Both the position numbers and the translations under genes were made by a program. From positions 496,001-560,000 of the forward strand of contig NC_042510.1 in the NCBI RefSeq assembly GCF_003054445.1: a stretch of 64,000 nucleotides of DNA. Reading direction: 5' to 3'. Below the pieces are notes generated by a model that was not told where the DNA came from, did no database searches, and saw only the letters and a program-made list of their open reading frames with translations. Each line of letters begins with the position of its first letter. The first letter of the stretch is position 1. Of this stretch, positions 21,089 to 29,790 are shown piece after piece. This DNA comes from Pichia kudriavzevii (lineage: Eukaryota; Ascomycota; Pichiomycetes; Pichiales; Pichiaceae).

Positions 21089-22456
21089 TTATAGTAGAAC
21101 TACACCAACACCGCTGGTGTCTTTTGCAAAATCGTAATCCTTATCTAGACCACCAAAAATTGGCTTAACCTTATAATTGAAAAGATAGTAGTTTAAGAAG
21201 CCATCCCCAGCCCCAAATTTAAGATCTTCTAAGAAAAGATTATTATCTTGAGAGGACAGCGCATTGAAGACGTCAATATTAATCTTTTTTGCTTCGATCA
21301 TTGCGTCGGTGACAAGAGACTTCAGCTTTTTCTTTAGTAGCGTCTGTGATACAGGATCTTTTTTGTCTTTGCCAATTCCTTCTCCACTTGCATAATAGTA
21401 GAGATATGCAATACCGATTTCTTTGTGAAGAGGATTTTGTAAAACCGTGAAGGGTAAAACGTAAAAAGAAATAAAATCGGTAATTTTGCCAGAACCAGCA
21501 TCCTCAACAACATATGCGTGAACCACTTTGCCGTCTTGCTGAGCACCGCCATATATCCAATGCTTGATATCATCTTTGTCCATGATTTGTGAAATGTCAA
21601 ACCTTTCTCTATATGATTCATACAATTCGAAGACACTGTCAATATCCCCCTCCTCCATTTTCCTCCATCCCTTAGATTTAGTTTCACTTCCGAGACTTAG
21701 TTTAGCAACCATACTAGCCTTAGTTTCACCAGTTGGTAGGGAACTAAAGCCCACTTCAAAAAGTTTGGCCCAATTCAATGGTCTGTGGCCGTACCTACAT
21801 GTAGTCACAGGCTTTGGTAAAACCGTACCGGATGTATACAAAGCCTGCCAAATGTTATGTAAGTTGACCCTTCTAGTGACTTCCTTGATCAGCAATGGCG
21901 CCAGTCTCTTAGATCTTAACTGCTTATGAACACACAAGAAGTTGATTTCAACAGATTTTACAGTATTTTTTCTAACAGTTAAATCACATGGTACACCGCT
22001 GATAAAAGCAACTAGTCTCCCTGTTTCTTTGACACGGACGCCAACATTCCATTCCTTTACCCATCCTGGTGGTTTTAACGCCCAATTGAAAAAAGACTTA
22101 GAGTATGCAAACCTGAATACAGCATCATGATCTTCGACATAATGATCATAAAGCAATTCGTGTAATTGGTCTAAATCCGTCTTAGACTCAAGGTCCAGCG
22201 TGACCCACTCAAATGAAGCATGTAGAGGATATGGTTCTTTCCTGACATCGTTGACTGTCTTTGTTGCATCAATAGGACCTTCGGTGATTTCTTCATCAGT
22301 TTCATCGAATCTTGGAACTGGCTGAGTTTTCCAAAACTTGTATTCATCCATTGATTTTGGAGGTGCAGCCGGGGATGTTTCCTCTTCAACAGCTAGCTGC
22401 TTAAATAAATCTTCAATGGTCTTCTTGGCCTTTTTATCACCGCCTCCTTGCATCAT
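21089..22456 (-). CDS. NMT1: Glycylpeptide N-tetradecanoyltransferase (N-myristoyltransferase)
   Basis: 455 residues, the same as S. cerevisiae Nmt1. It transfers myristate from myristoyl-CoA to N-terminal glycines of proteins such as Arf1, Sip2 and Vps15. Signature 1 (EINFLCVHKQLRSKRLAPLLIKEVTRR) sits near residues 170-196. The C-terminal signature KFGAGDGFLNYYLFNYK is followed by the free C-terminal GVVLL, where the terminal carboxylate is the catalytic base in this family. A Lys-rich N-terminus (GGGDKKAKKTIEDLFKQL) matches the ribosome-binding region. The gene is convergent with the CSC1-type gene (63 bp apart). The first of two adjacent ATGs is used. Confidence 0.97.
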   Translation of the reverse strand: MMQGGGDKKAKKTIEDLFKQLAVEEETSPAAPPKSMDEYKFWKTQPVPRFDETDEEITEGPIDATKTVNDVRKEPYPLHASFEWVTLDLESKTDLDQLHELLYDHYVEDHDAVFRFAYSKSFFNWALKPPGWVKEWNVGVRVKETGRLVAFISGVPCDLTVRKNTVKSVEINFLCVHKQLRSKRLAPLLIKEVTRRVNLHNIWQALYTSGTVLPKPVTTCRYGHRPLNWAKLFEVGFSSLPTGETKASMVAKLSLGSETKSKGWRKMEEGDIDSVFELYESYRERFDISQIMDKDDIKHWIYGGAQQDGKVVHAYVVEDAGSGKITDFISFYVLPFTVLQNPLHKEIGIAYLYYYASGEGIGKDKKDPVSQTLLKKKLKSLVTDAMIEAKKINIDVFNALSSQDNNLFLEDLKFGAGDGFLNYYLFNYKVKPIFGGLDKDYDFAKDTSGVGVVLL

Positions 22457-22668
22457 TTTTTCTGTGGTGTTATGCTGATTCTATTTATTGGAAAACAAAA
22501 GATTCATTCACCATTTCGAATTTCAGGACAATCTTTAGTTTGTGCCAAGGTACTGTGCGAGAAAAAAAAAAATAGCTCTCATGAAAAATCGTTTTCTTGC
22601 TTTTGCAGTGGCAACTCCGAGAAGCTGATGTCCTTTTTGTTCTGAATATTAGACTTTCTCGTTTGGTC

Positions 22669-24501
22669 ATGCTTATTTCTGAAGACGACCTTTCAGTGGC
22701 ATCTAAATACACTATAGTATTTGACGTCTTTTCTGTTTCAGAAATTTTTGAGTCAAATACAAAAGCCGCCGAATTATACGCCAGAACATTAGTTCATAAG
22801 GGAATTATCAAACCAACCACCGTTCATAGAGAAAGTAGTTGGATTTCCCAATTATACAACTCAGGAGACATATTTACCAAACGTAATCCTTGTCCAGTTT
22901 ACAAAGACATCGAGTTTTCCCAGTGGACAGAGAGAATTTTGAATTTTAATTATTCTATACTAAAGCACACGCTCAAATTCCCAGATTATAGGTTTTCCGC
23001 AATTGAGCTTACACCAATTGATTTTGGAGATCAAGCAATGTCATTTTCCAAATCTTTAACAAAAGAGAGGTTAAACGGTGAAATCATAGGAGCAGGTGTT
23101 GTTAGGCTTTATAAGGATTCAGACACACATCTAAATACAACAAAGATAATTAAAGGAGATTACACACACATACCAGGGGATGAGACCACTGTTGCCATTC
23201 TTGCCATCCCTTTTTATTTTAGTGTAAGCGATCTTTTGATAGGTGTATTGGATGAGAAAGATGTCAAGCAAATTTCTCACTTGAGATTGGTCAAATCTTC
23301 CACACCCAATAAGTTCATGCTGCTTATCAAATTTCGATCTAAAGAATATGTTAAGCCATTCATACGAAAGTATCAAGGAAAAAAATTTAACTCCTTTGAG
23401 CCAGAGACCTGCTCTGTACTTCAAATTAAAGAAATACTGATAAGACCGAAAAATGAGGAGGAGTTAAAAAATGTAAAATCTTCATTACCTTATCTTCTGG
23501 AAGATCCGTTCACGAATGTGAAGAGCAGCAGCAAACCAGCTGGAAAGTCTATCCAAAAATATACGGAACTGGCTACCTGTCCTGTTTGTTTAGATAGATT
23601 GGATAGCGATGTAAGCGGATTACTAACCATTCCTTGTCAACATACCTTCCATTCAGATTGCCTATCTAAATGGTCTGATGATTCTTGTCCGGTCTGCAGG
23701 AACGCATTAAAACCAAACAAAAATAAAAGATTGGGTACAAGCCTTCTGAACGAGTCAACATTGGTAGGTTTTGATAGCACTGAGAAATGCATGGATTGTG
23801 GCAACACTAAAAGTATATGGATTTGTTTGATCTGTGGTAACGTTGGCTGTGGTAGGTATGAACAAAAACATGCAATTAAACACTGGGAGGAGACGGGGCA
23901 TTGTTTTTCCATGGAGTCTAATACCCAAAGAGTCTGGGATTATGCAGAGGACGGGTATGTCCATAGACTAGTTCAAAATGAAGCTGATGGAAAAATAGTA
24001 GAACTACCCTTACATGACGAAAGCAAAAAGTCAAACGAAGAGAAAATAGACAAGATAGGTTTTGAATATTCCAAATTACTGATAACTCAACTTGAAAGCC
24101 AACGTGAATATTATGAGAATCAATTATCTGAATTCAAAAGCTCTTTGGTGTACGAAAAATCACAAGTAAACAAATTGGAGAAGATGATGGAGGAACTAAA
24201 AGTAACTGTCAGTGAATCGGTTAATGAGATGAGTATTCTACGAGAAGAACAAAGACGAAAAAATGAAGAAAAAGCTTCACTTAAGGAACAGAATAACAAC
24301 CTATTGAAGTTGAACAAAGCTATGGTTCAAAAATTGAAAATGTATGAAACAAACACAGAGCTTTTGAAGAAGGAGAACGAAGAGCTCCACGAGCAGGTTT
24401 CTGATTTGATGTTTTTTCTTGAAAGTCGAGAAAAACTTAAAGATTCCAGTGACGATGTTAAAGAAGGTAAACTTTTTATGGTTCCAAAAAATTCAAAATA
24501 G
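22669..24501 (+). CDS. ETP1: BRAP2-type RING/UBP zinc-finger protein Etp1
   Basis: 610 residues from the ATG at 22,669. The frame stays open upstream without an ATG, and a TTTTGCAG that could be an acceptor site lies at 22,601-22,608, so an upstream exon is not excluded. The N-terminal half is the BRAP2 RRM-like domain. A C3H2C3 RING lies at about 303-345 (CPVCLDRLDSDVSGLLTIPCQHTFHSDCLSKW...CPVCR). A ubiquitin-binding ZnF-UBP follows at about 372-430 (CMDCGNTKSIWICLICGNVGCGRY...H...GHCFSMES). The rest is a long coiled coil to about 600. S. cerevisiae Etp1 (YHL010C) is needed for the ethanol-stress response. It is convergent with YPK3 with 50 bp between stops. Confidence 0.92.
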   Translation: MLISEDDLSVASKYTIVFDVFSVSEIFESNTKAAELYARTLVHKGIIKPTTVHRESSWISQLYNSGDIFTKRNPCPVYKDIEFSQWTERILNFNYSILKHTLKFPDYRFSAIELTPIDFGDQAMSFSKSLTKERLNGEIIGAGVVRLYKDSDTHLNTTKIIKGDYTHIPGDETTVAILAIPFYFSVSDLLIGVLDEKDVKQISHLRLVKSSTPNKFMLLIKFRSKEYVKPFIRKYQGKKFNSFEPETCSVLQIKEILIRPKNEEELKNVKSSLPYLLEDPFTNVKSSSKPAGKSIQKYTELATCPVCLDRLDSDVSGLLTIPCQHTFHSDCLSKWSDDSCPVCRNALKPNKNKRLGTSLLNESTLVGFDSTEKCMDCGNTKSIWICLICGNVGCGRYEQKHAIKHWEETGHCFSMESNTQRVWDYAEDGYVHRLVQNEADGKIVELPLHDESKKSNEEKIDKIGFEYSKLLITQLESQREYYENQLSEFKSSLVYEKSQVNKLEKMMEELKVTVSESVNEMSILREEQRRKNEEKASLKEQNNNLLKLNKAMVQKLKMYETNTELLKKENEELHEQVSDLMFFLESREKLKDSSDDVKEGKLFMVPKNSK

Positions 24502-24551
24502 CTTGCACTTGTTCTGGTAATACGATGTAAAATATAGTATAATATTATATA

Positions 24552-25970
24552 TCAAAGGCAACTTTTTCTAGTAAACGAGAAATCAGTAAAATAAACTGAT
24601 TTTTGATAATCTCCCTTATCATCCGGTTTTTTTATTTCAATAATAGATGAAGTACTATTTGATCTACTTTCCTCAATGTTGTCGTAGATAAATTTAGGAA
24701 TTGGCGAGTTGGGTGGCGTGATATCTAAAGATGTGAATTCATCCTCAAAATTTTCTGCTGCTTCTGGGTTACTAATGACTGGAATGATTGGCGGTGGCTG
24801 CTGTGCATCATTTTGTTCTTCAATATGCTTCCAGTTAATGTATCTGAAAAATTGGTGGTTCTTTACTTTATTAAAAACTTGTTCATCATCGAGATTGATT
24901 CTTTTCTCCACATTCTTATTCAAACATTTAGAGAGAAAGTCTTTAGAGATTTGTGAAAGATAGAAAGGATATGCAATTTTTTTTGTAAGGATTTTGTCCA
25001 TAATCCTCTTGTTGTTATTTCCTGTAAAGGGAGGCTGACCGGTCAACAGGTCAAACATCACCGCACCTAATGACCACCAATCACAACGTGAATCGTAGTT
25101 CTCTCCTTTAATTACTTCTGGTGCGATATATTGCGCTGTACCATCCATCGAGTTTGCCTGCATCGCAACTTTACTTAATCCAAAATCTGTGAGTACCAAG
25201 TGACCGTGCCTATTTAGTAAACAATTCTCTGGTTTCAAATCCCTATAAATCACACCTGCATTTATATGTAAGTGCCTCAAAGCTAGTATCATTTCGGCAA
25301 CATAGAAGCATGCAATCTTTTCACTCATTATTCGTTCGTTGGATAGGTGGAAAAACAACTCACCACCTTCAAGGTATTCTAAAAATAGATAAACCTTATC
25401 AAAATCCTGAAGTGCATAATATAGTTTTACTATATTGGGATGTGATACTTTCTCTAGGATTGTCCGCTCCGTAAGCGTGCGTTCGTAGTTTTTGGTATTG
25501 ACAATCATCGTTGCTTTCTTCAACTGTTTTTGTGCATAGAGTCTTCCAGTAGTTTTGTGCTTAACAAGAATCACTTTTCCAAAGGATCCTTTACCAAGAA
25601 CTTTGATTGGTTGAAAATCAGTAACTACTAGTCTCCTAGAATGCACAACTGGGACTTCACTTGAAACATTGTTTCTACTTTGCTCATTGGTGGGAATCGA
25701 CGAGTTTTGTCTGCTTTCTTCAAGTTCCGCTTCATAGAAATCCTCAAAGGGAACCTCATACGAATCACCAACCCTATTATCTAGATTACCAACAGATATA
25801 ACACTGTTCGATCTATATTTCTTAAAATGCTCGATTTTTCTGTCTGCGGTTTTTTCACAAGTATTATCATCAATAATCGAAACCGAAAGCTCACTTTCAT
25901 CACCTATGTTTAATCGTTCATCAAGTTTGTTTGATAGTTGTTCTTCGTCTAATTCAAAAATGTCACTCAT
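24552..25970 (-). CDS. YPK3: AGC kinase, Ypk3 / S6-kinase type
   Basis: 472 residues. The kinase domain is at about 119-375: glycine loop GKGSFG at 126-131, lysine K148, YRDLKPEN at 242-249, DFG at 262-264, activation-loop T278 within SMDGTAQYIAPE. A turn-motif-like ITPPNSP and a hydrophobic motif FTDFSF (461-466, S465) follow. S. cerevisiae Ypk3 (YBR028C) is the TORC1-dependent kinase of ribosomal protein S6. The kinase insert NTKNYERTLTERTILEKVSHPN and the CDWWSLG signature agree with that group. The N-terminal 110 residues are acidic and low in complexity. Ypk1/2 and Sch9 carry longer regulatory regions and a different activation segment, so Ypk3 is preferred. Confidence 0.85.
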   Translation of the reverse strand: MSDIFELDEEQLSNKLDERLNIGDESELSVSIIDDNTCEKTADRKIEHFKKYRSNSVISVGNLDNRVGDSYEVPFEDFYEAELEESRQNSSIPTNEQSRNNVSSEVPVVHSRRLVVTDFQPIKVLGKGSFGKVILVKHKTTGRLYAQKQLKKATMIVNTKNYERTLTERTILEKVSHPNIVKLYYALQDFDKVYLFLEYLEGGELFFHLSNERIMSEKIACFYVAEMILALRHLHINAGVIYRDLKPENCLLNRHGHLVLTDFGLSKVAMQANSMDGTAQYIAPEVIKGENYDSRCDWWSLGAVMFDLLTGQPPFTGNNNKRIMDKILTKKIAYPFYLSQISKDFLSKCLNKNVEKRINLDDEQVFNKVKNHQFFRYINWKHIEEQNDAQQPPPIIPVISNPEAAENFEDEFTSLDITPPNSPIPKFIYDNIEESRSNSTSSIIEIKKPDDKGDYQKSVYFTDFSFTRKSCL

Positions 25971-26411
25971 GGCTATGCGTCTGTCTTGCCTTTTGGGAGT
26001 TAAGTAGTTGCGTAATCTCTAAACCTAACATTATTGGGAACAATAGTGTTTCGATTTAGCATTAATTATGGTGAAAAACATGTGCATTACACTGAAATTT
26101 CATTTCTTAAATAGGGCTATATATTAGATCTTTCTTCTTTTAGTCCAACCAAGTTTTCGGGCCTAATAGAGAGTTCATGCTCAACTTCAAGTAAGCATTA
26201 AAATGGTCGCCTGTTTAAGTTTGACCATCAGAGTACGTTCTTTGCCCTGTTGTATACGGAACCAGAAAATAGCCCAAAATCCATGGTAAAATCACGTGAC
26301 ATTTTTTTTTTGTGTCCTATTATTTTTTATCAGTCAACATGAACTTGACCACATTAAAGACTTTGTCAACACATACCTTGTAACGAAACAGTAGTCAAAA
26401 GGAACGAGTAG
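25971..26411. other. Divergent promoter region (YPK3 / THP3)
   Basis: 441 bp shared promoter. ATCACGTGACAT at about 26,291-26,302 contains a CACGTG E-box, a possible Cbf1 or Tye7-type site, followed by a T9 run. No gene is visible. Confidence 0.5.
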
Positions 26412-28064
26412 ATGGGTACAAGTAAAAAGAAACTAAACAAAAATGGCTCTCCTAAGGCTGTAGCTGGGATCAATACTACTAGGTATTCAAAAGGAAGCGG
26501 TTCTGAGGAAGTGTCACCATTATCTGTTGCAAAATCTGTCAGCAACTCCAAATGGAAAGACCCCAAAACTTGGCCTCCAAGTTTGCATGATTTTATTGCT
26601 AGGTCCTTTAAAGAGGCAAGTACCAAAAACTTTAACTCTACTAATACTGCAAAATTTAAAAGCCAGCTCAAAAGTCTCATCAATATGGCCATAGAATCAG
26701 ATCGTATAATGAGAAATGATTGGGATAAGCAGGAGGTGCCGCTGCTTATAGGCTCTAAAAGCGAAGGGCTTTCATTATATTGTGACAATGCCGAAATTGC
26801 TCAAAAAGGTCGAGCAGGGCCTGAACAAAACATATCCACAACTAATGGCGCCAAAAGAAAGAACATATTTGGCGAAGATGAATCGGATTCAGAAGATGTC
26901 ACTCTTGGTGAGAAGGAACCAAAAGCCATGACTTCTTCGAAATCCATTTCTTTAGGAGACAGTTTGAAAAAACTTAAAAAGCAGAAGAAAGAGCCTGCAA
27001 CATTGCCTGCTTCCTTGCCATCGATTCCTTCAACTTCAAACCAGATGACGAACCAACAACTAAAAGACCTAAGAAGTAAAAGGTTTGAACGTGAGTTATC
27101 GATACCAGTGAATCATAATTATAAAGATGATGTTGTATCAACAAAACCTATAGTTGGGAGAAATAATAATTTGGAGAAAAAATACTTGAGATTGACATCA
27201 CAGCCTAATCCAGATACAGTTAGACCTTTGAAAGTTTTGAAGAAAACTTTGCAGTTACTCTTTGACAAGTATTTTGATGGTGCAAGTTATAGCTATTTAT
27301 GTGATCAGTGTAAATCAATGCGTCAAGATTTGACTGTCCAAAATATAAGACATGACTTTACAATTATGGCATATGAATTTCACTCTAAGATTGCCATCGA
27401 AAATGGTGACTGGGGAGAGTTCAATCAATGCCAGTCGCAGCTAAAGGAACTATACGCCCAAGCAGACTTGACGAAACCACATTACTTCGAATTTCTTGGG
27501 TATCGTGTGCTGTACTATATTTTGACAGGAAATAACACTGAAGTTTATGAGCTTGAGCTTGACATAGAGACAAAGGGACTTAGACAAAACAACGACGACT
27601 TTTTTAGCTGCGCTTTAGAGTTGTTTAGACATATTTCATCTTCGAATTATTATCTGTTGTCCCAGACTGTCTGTAAAATATACAACAGAAATAAAGAAGA
27701 AAGAAGACAAATGATCAAAACCAATGACAAAGGAAGGCTTCTGATCACGCACAAAGATGCATTGTTGCTTAAACATAACAAGTCTTACTTTTTTACTAAA
27801 TTTGTCGAAAGTATAATGAAGAGAGAAAATGTCAGAAGTTTGTCAACATTATGTGCGGGATATAGGCAGTTGCCGGTGGAATTTTTGAAGAGGTTATTGT
27901 GTTTTGAAGATGATACTGCATGGGAAGGGTTTGTTGAAGCAAATAGATTGGGAGCTTTCTTGAACGATAACAAAACTTTATTCAATTGCCATCAGGCAAA
28001 ATATGTAGTGGAAGAACTTAAAAATCAAATGTTCAAGAAAATTGATATCAAGGGACAGATATAA
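26412..28064 (+). CDS. THP3: SAC3/GANP-domain protein Thp3 (transcription elongation / mRNA biogenesis)
   Basis: 550 residues. S. cerevisiae Thp3 (YPR045C) pairs with Csn12 and works in transcription elongation and splicing. The C-terminal 300 residues carry the SAC3/GANP helical domain: PDTVRPLKVLKKTLQLL, then YLCDQCKSMRQDLTVQNIRHDFT at about 297-319, YEFHSKIAIENGDWGEFNQCQSQLKELYA, and a winged-helix-like end with LPVEFLKRLLCF and ANRLGAFL. The arrangement 'D...R.DLTVQ.I....TV..YE.HAR.AIE.GD..E.N.CQ..L' is the family hallmark. The N-terminal 200 residues are basic and Ser-rich with KRKNIFGEDESDSEDV, a likely nuclear/CK2-type segment. The stop lies 81 bp from that of the convergent SNF1-beta-like gene. 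Confidence 0.9.
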   Translation: MGTSKKKLNKNGSPKAVAGINTTRYSKGSGSEEVSPLSVAKSVSNSKWKDPKTWPPSLHDFIARSFKEASTKNFNSTNTAKFKSQLKSLINMAIESDRIMRNDWDKQEVPLLIGSKSEGLSLYCDNAEIAQKGRAGPEQNISTTNGAKRKNIFGEDESDSEDVTLGEKEPKAMTSSKSISLGDSLKKLKKQKKEPATLPASLPSIPSTSNQMTNQQLKDLRSKRFERELSIPVNHNYKDDVVSTKPIVGRNNNLEKKYLRLTSQPNPDTVRPLKVLKKTLQLLFDKYFDGASYSYLCDQCKSMRQDLTVQNIRHDFTIMAYEFHSKIAIENGDWGEFNQCQSQLKELYAQADLTKPHYFEFLGYRVLYYILTGNNTEVYELELDIETKGLRQNNDDFFSCALELFRHISSSNYYLLSQTVCKIYNRNKEERRQMIKTNDKGRLLITHKDALLLKHNKSYFFTKFVESIMKRENVRSLSTLCAGYRQLPVEFLKRLLCFEDDTAWEGFVEANRLGAFLNDNKTLFNCHQAKYVVEELKNQMFKKIDIKGQI

Positions 28065-28145
28065 AAGTACATCAAGTGTATAAATGCAACTCAAAAAACA
28101 GCATGGCGATAACTGCTAAACAAAAATATATAAAAAAAAATCAGG

Positions 28146-29357
28146 TTATAGTTTCTCCAACTCATTGGAGAAATACATAATCTGAGTCAAGAACTTACCT
28201 TTGTACCTTGTAATGCAAGAACTTGTAATATAACCATCTTTATTCAAATTACATGTAATCAAGTGATTCAACATAACATGATGAGGGACTAGGTTTTTTT
28301 CAATCAGGTCTATTTTATCAGCATGTTTTAGTTTTACCCCGTTTTTGCTTCCATTGCTATTCTCCCTCAGTAGTTTTATTCGGTTTGTCATTCCGTTGCT
28401 CTTGGTAGACCTAGTTCCCATATTCGACGAGTTTGAGGAGTTTGAGCTTGAAGCTCTTTTAAGCGCTGGACGCGTCGATTTCATTGCACTGTATTTGTCC
28501 ATTAAGTTGAGGTCATTTATTCGGTATCGATATATCGTATTAACATACGGAACATTAGATTCTTGATATTGATAGGGAAACGTTTTATAATTTTTACTAC
28601 TTGAGTCATTGAGTAAGTTGGAATTTAAGTATACTGGGAGGATCGGCGGAGTGCTAAATTTCAAGTCATTCAAGAAGTCAAAGTGATTCATCTGCTCAAA
28701 TTCCTCATCCGAATAATCTAGGGGGGATTTATAAGGATACTTAAGTTTCGACGGATCATAGAAATATGGTATTTCGGTTGTATACTCTGCTCTGGGCTTC
28801 TGTAAAAACGGCGATTGGCTTCTATTAATATCATTACCCAAACTCTGATAATGCGGGTCTGGTGTTTCATTCCTAGAGGGAGTTAAACAGTCACCGCATT
28901 CACACTCGCCGCCCTTCTCTTCCTCTTCTTCCTCTCCTATCATATCTTCGTCGGAATATTCCACCTCAAAGTCGTCTAAGGATTCATCCAATGGTAATTC
29001 GTTGTATGTATGCTCGTCATTGAGACCATCCGAGAAAAAAGTCACTGAGGTGTTCCGAACGTGTGGGTATACATAATGATTAGATTGGACTGTATCATCA
29101 TCCGGCGAAAATGCTGATCCTATTGACTCGTGATGCTCAGTAGAAAAATAGTCATTGGATGAATGTGGCTTCATAATCTTTGGTCTCTTTGTAAAATCAG
29201 GCATTTCAGGCATGACCCCCACTTCGTGCATACGAGTATCTTTGCCATTTAATGAGCCCAAGCTCGTTATAGAAGTACACGTATGAATAACATTGTTGTA
29301 TCTGTCCTTGGTTCGAGGCATGTTTCCTTTTAAAATATCTTCAACTTTTTCGCCCAT
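28146..29357 (-). CDS. SNF1/AMPK beta-subunit-like protein without a visible CBM48
   Basis: 403 residues. The C-terminal half matches the ASC domain of Sip1/Sip2/Gal83, which docks on the Snf1 kinase and Snf4. EIPYFYDPSKLKYPYKS (195-211) is followed by STPPILPVYLNSNLLN (235-250), then PHHVMLNHLITCNLNKDG (358-375) and SSCITRYKGKFLTQIMYFSNEL (379-400). In Gal83 the glycogen-binding CBM48 sits just before the EIP block. Here that region (60-190) is acidic and Ser-rich, with an EEEEEE run and a CECGDC cluster at 152-157, and no Trp-bearing CBM48. The insert between the two ASC halves is about 105 residues, Ser/Asn-rich. Gly2 is present, but the residues after it do not fit a myristoylation site well. 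Confidence 0.8.
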   Translation of the reverse strand: MGEKVEDILKGNMPRTKDRYNNVIHTCTSITSLGSLNGKDTRMHEVGVMPEMPDFTKRPKIMKPHSSNDYFSTEHHESIGSAFSPDDDTVQSNHYVYPHVRNTSVTFFSDGLNDEHTYNELPLDESLDDFEVEYSDEDMIGEEEEEEKGGECECGDCLTPSRNETPDPHYQSLGNDINRSQSPFLQKPRAEYTTEIPYFYDPSKLKYPYKSPLDYSDEEFEQMNHFDFLNDLKFSTPPILPVYLNSNLLNDSSSKNYKTFPYQYQESNVPYVNTIYRYRINDLNLMDKYSAMKSTRPALKRASSSNSSNSSNMGTRSTKSNGMTNRIKLLRENSNGSKNGVKLKHADKIDLIEKNLVPHHVMLNHLITCNLNKDGYITSSCITRYKGKFLTQIMYFSNELEKL

Positions 29358-29790
29358 CCTTGACAGCCTACTTGGTCGGTTTCAGTTCAAACTTTTTATA
29401 TTGGTGATGGAGTGGTGCAATAGCCAGTTAGTCCGTGTACCTACTAGTTGATGTTAAGGCCGTGCTTACCGACCCTTTCCTCCCCACATCTTAATTGACA
29501 CTAAAATATTTTGGGCCTTCTCGAAAATGCATTGTGCGAAACAATGAATTTGGAACTTCGTCATTGCCACTGCCAAATACGGTAATTAATGTTTTCCAGA
29601 CATGATGATGGAGTTCATAATGTGCAACGACCGTTGACAACGATGAAATTGTTTGCACTGTTTCCAAATATAAAATTATGAATTTGCCCTCAATGTTACT
29701 TCAGGTATGGCCTACGCTGTGAAGAAAATAGCCACTATGGTTTCGTCGAAAAAAAAAGTCATTGCTTGCATCCCAGAAGCATAGGAAAAC
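29358..29790. other. Divergent spacer (SNF1-beta-like / yapsin-like 1)
   Basis: 433 bp. Long stretches of mixed composition with short T and A runs and no supported gene. No TATA box stands out close to either start. Confidence 0.45.
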
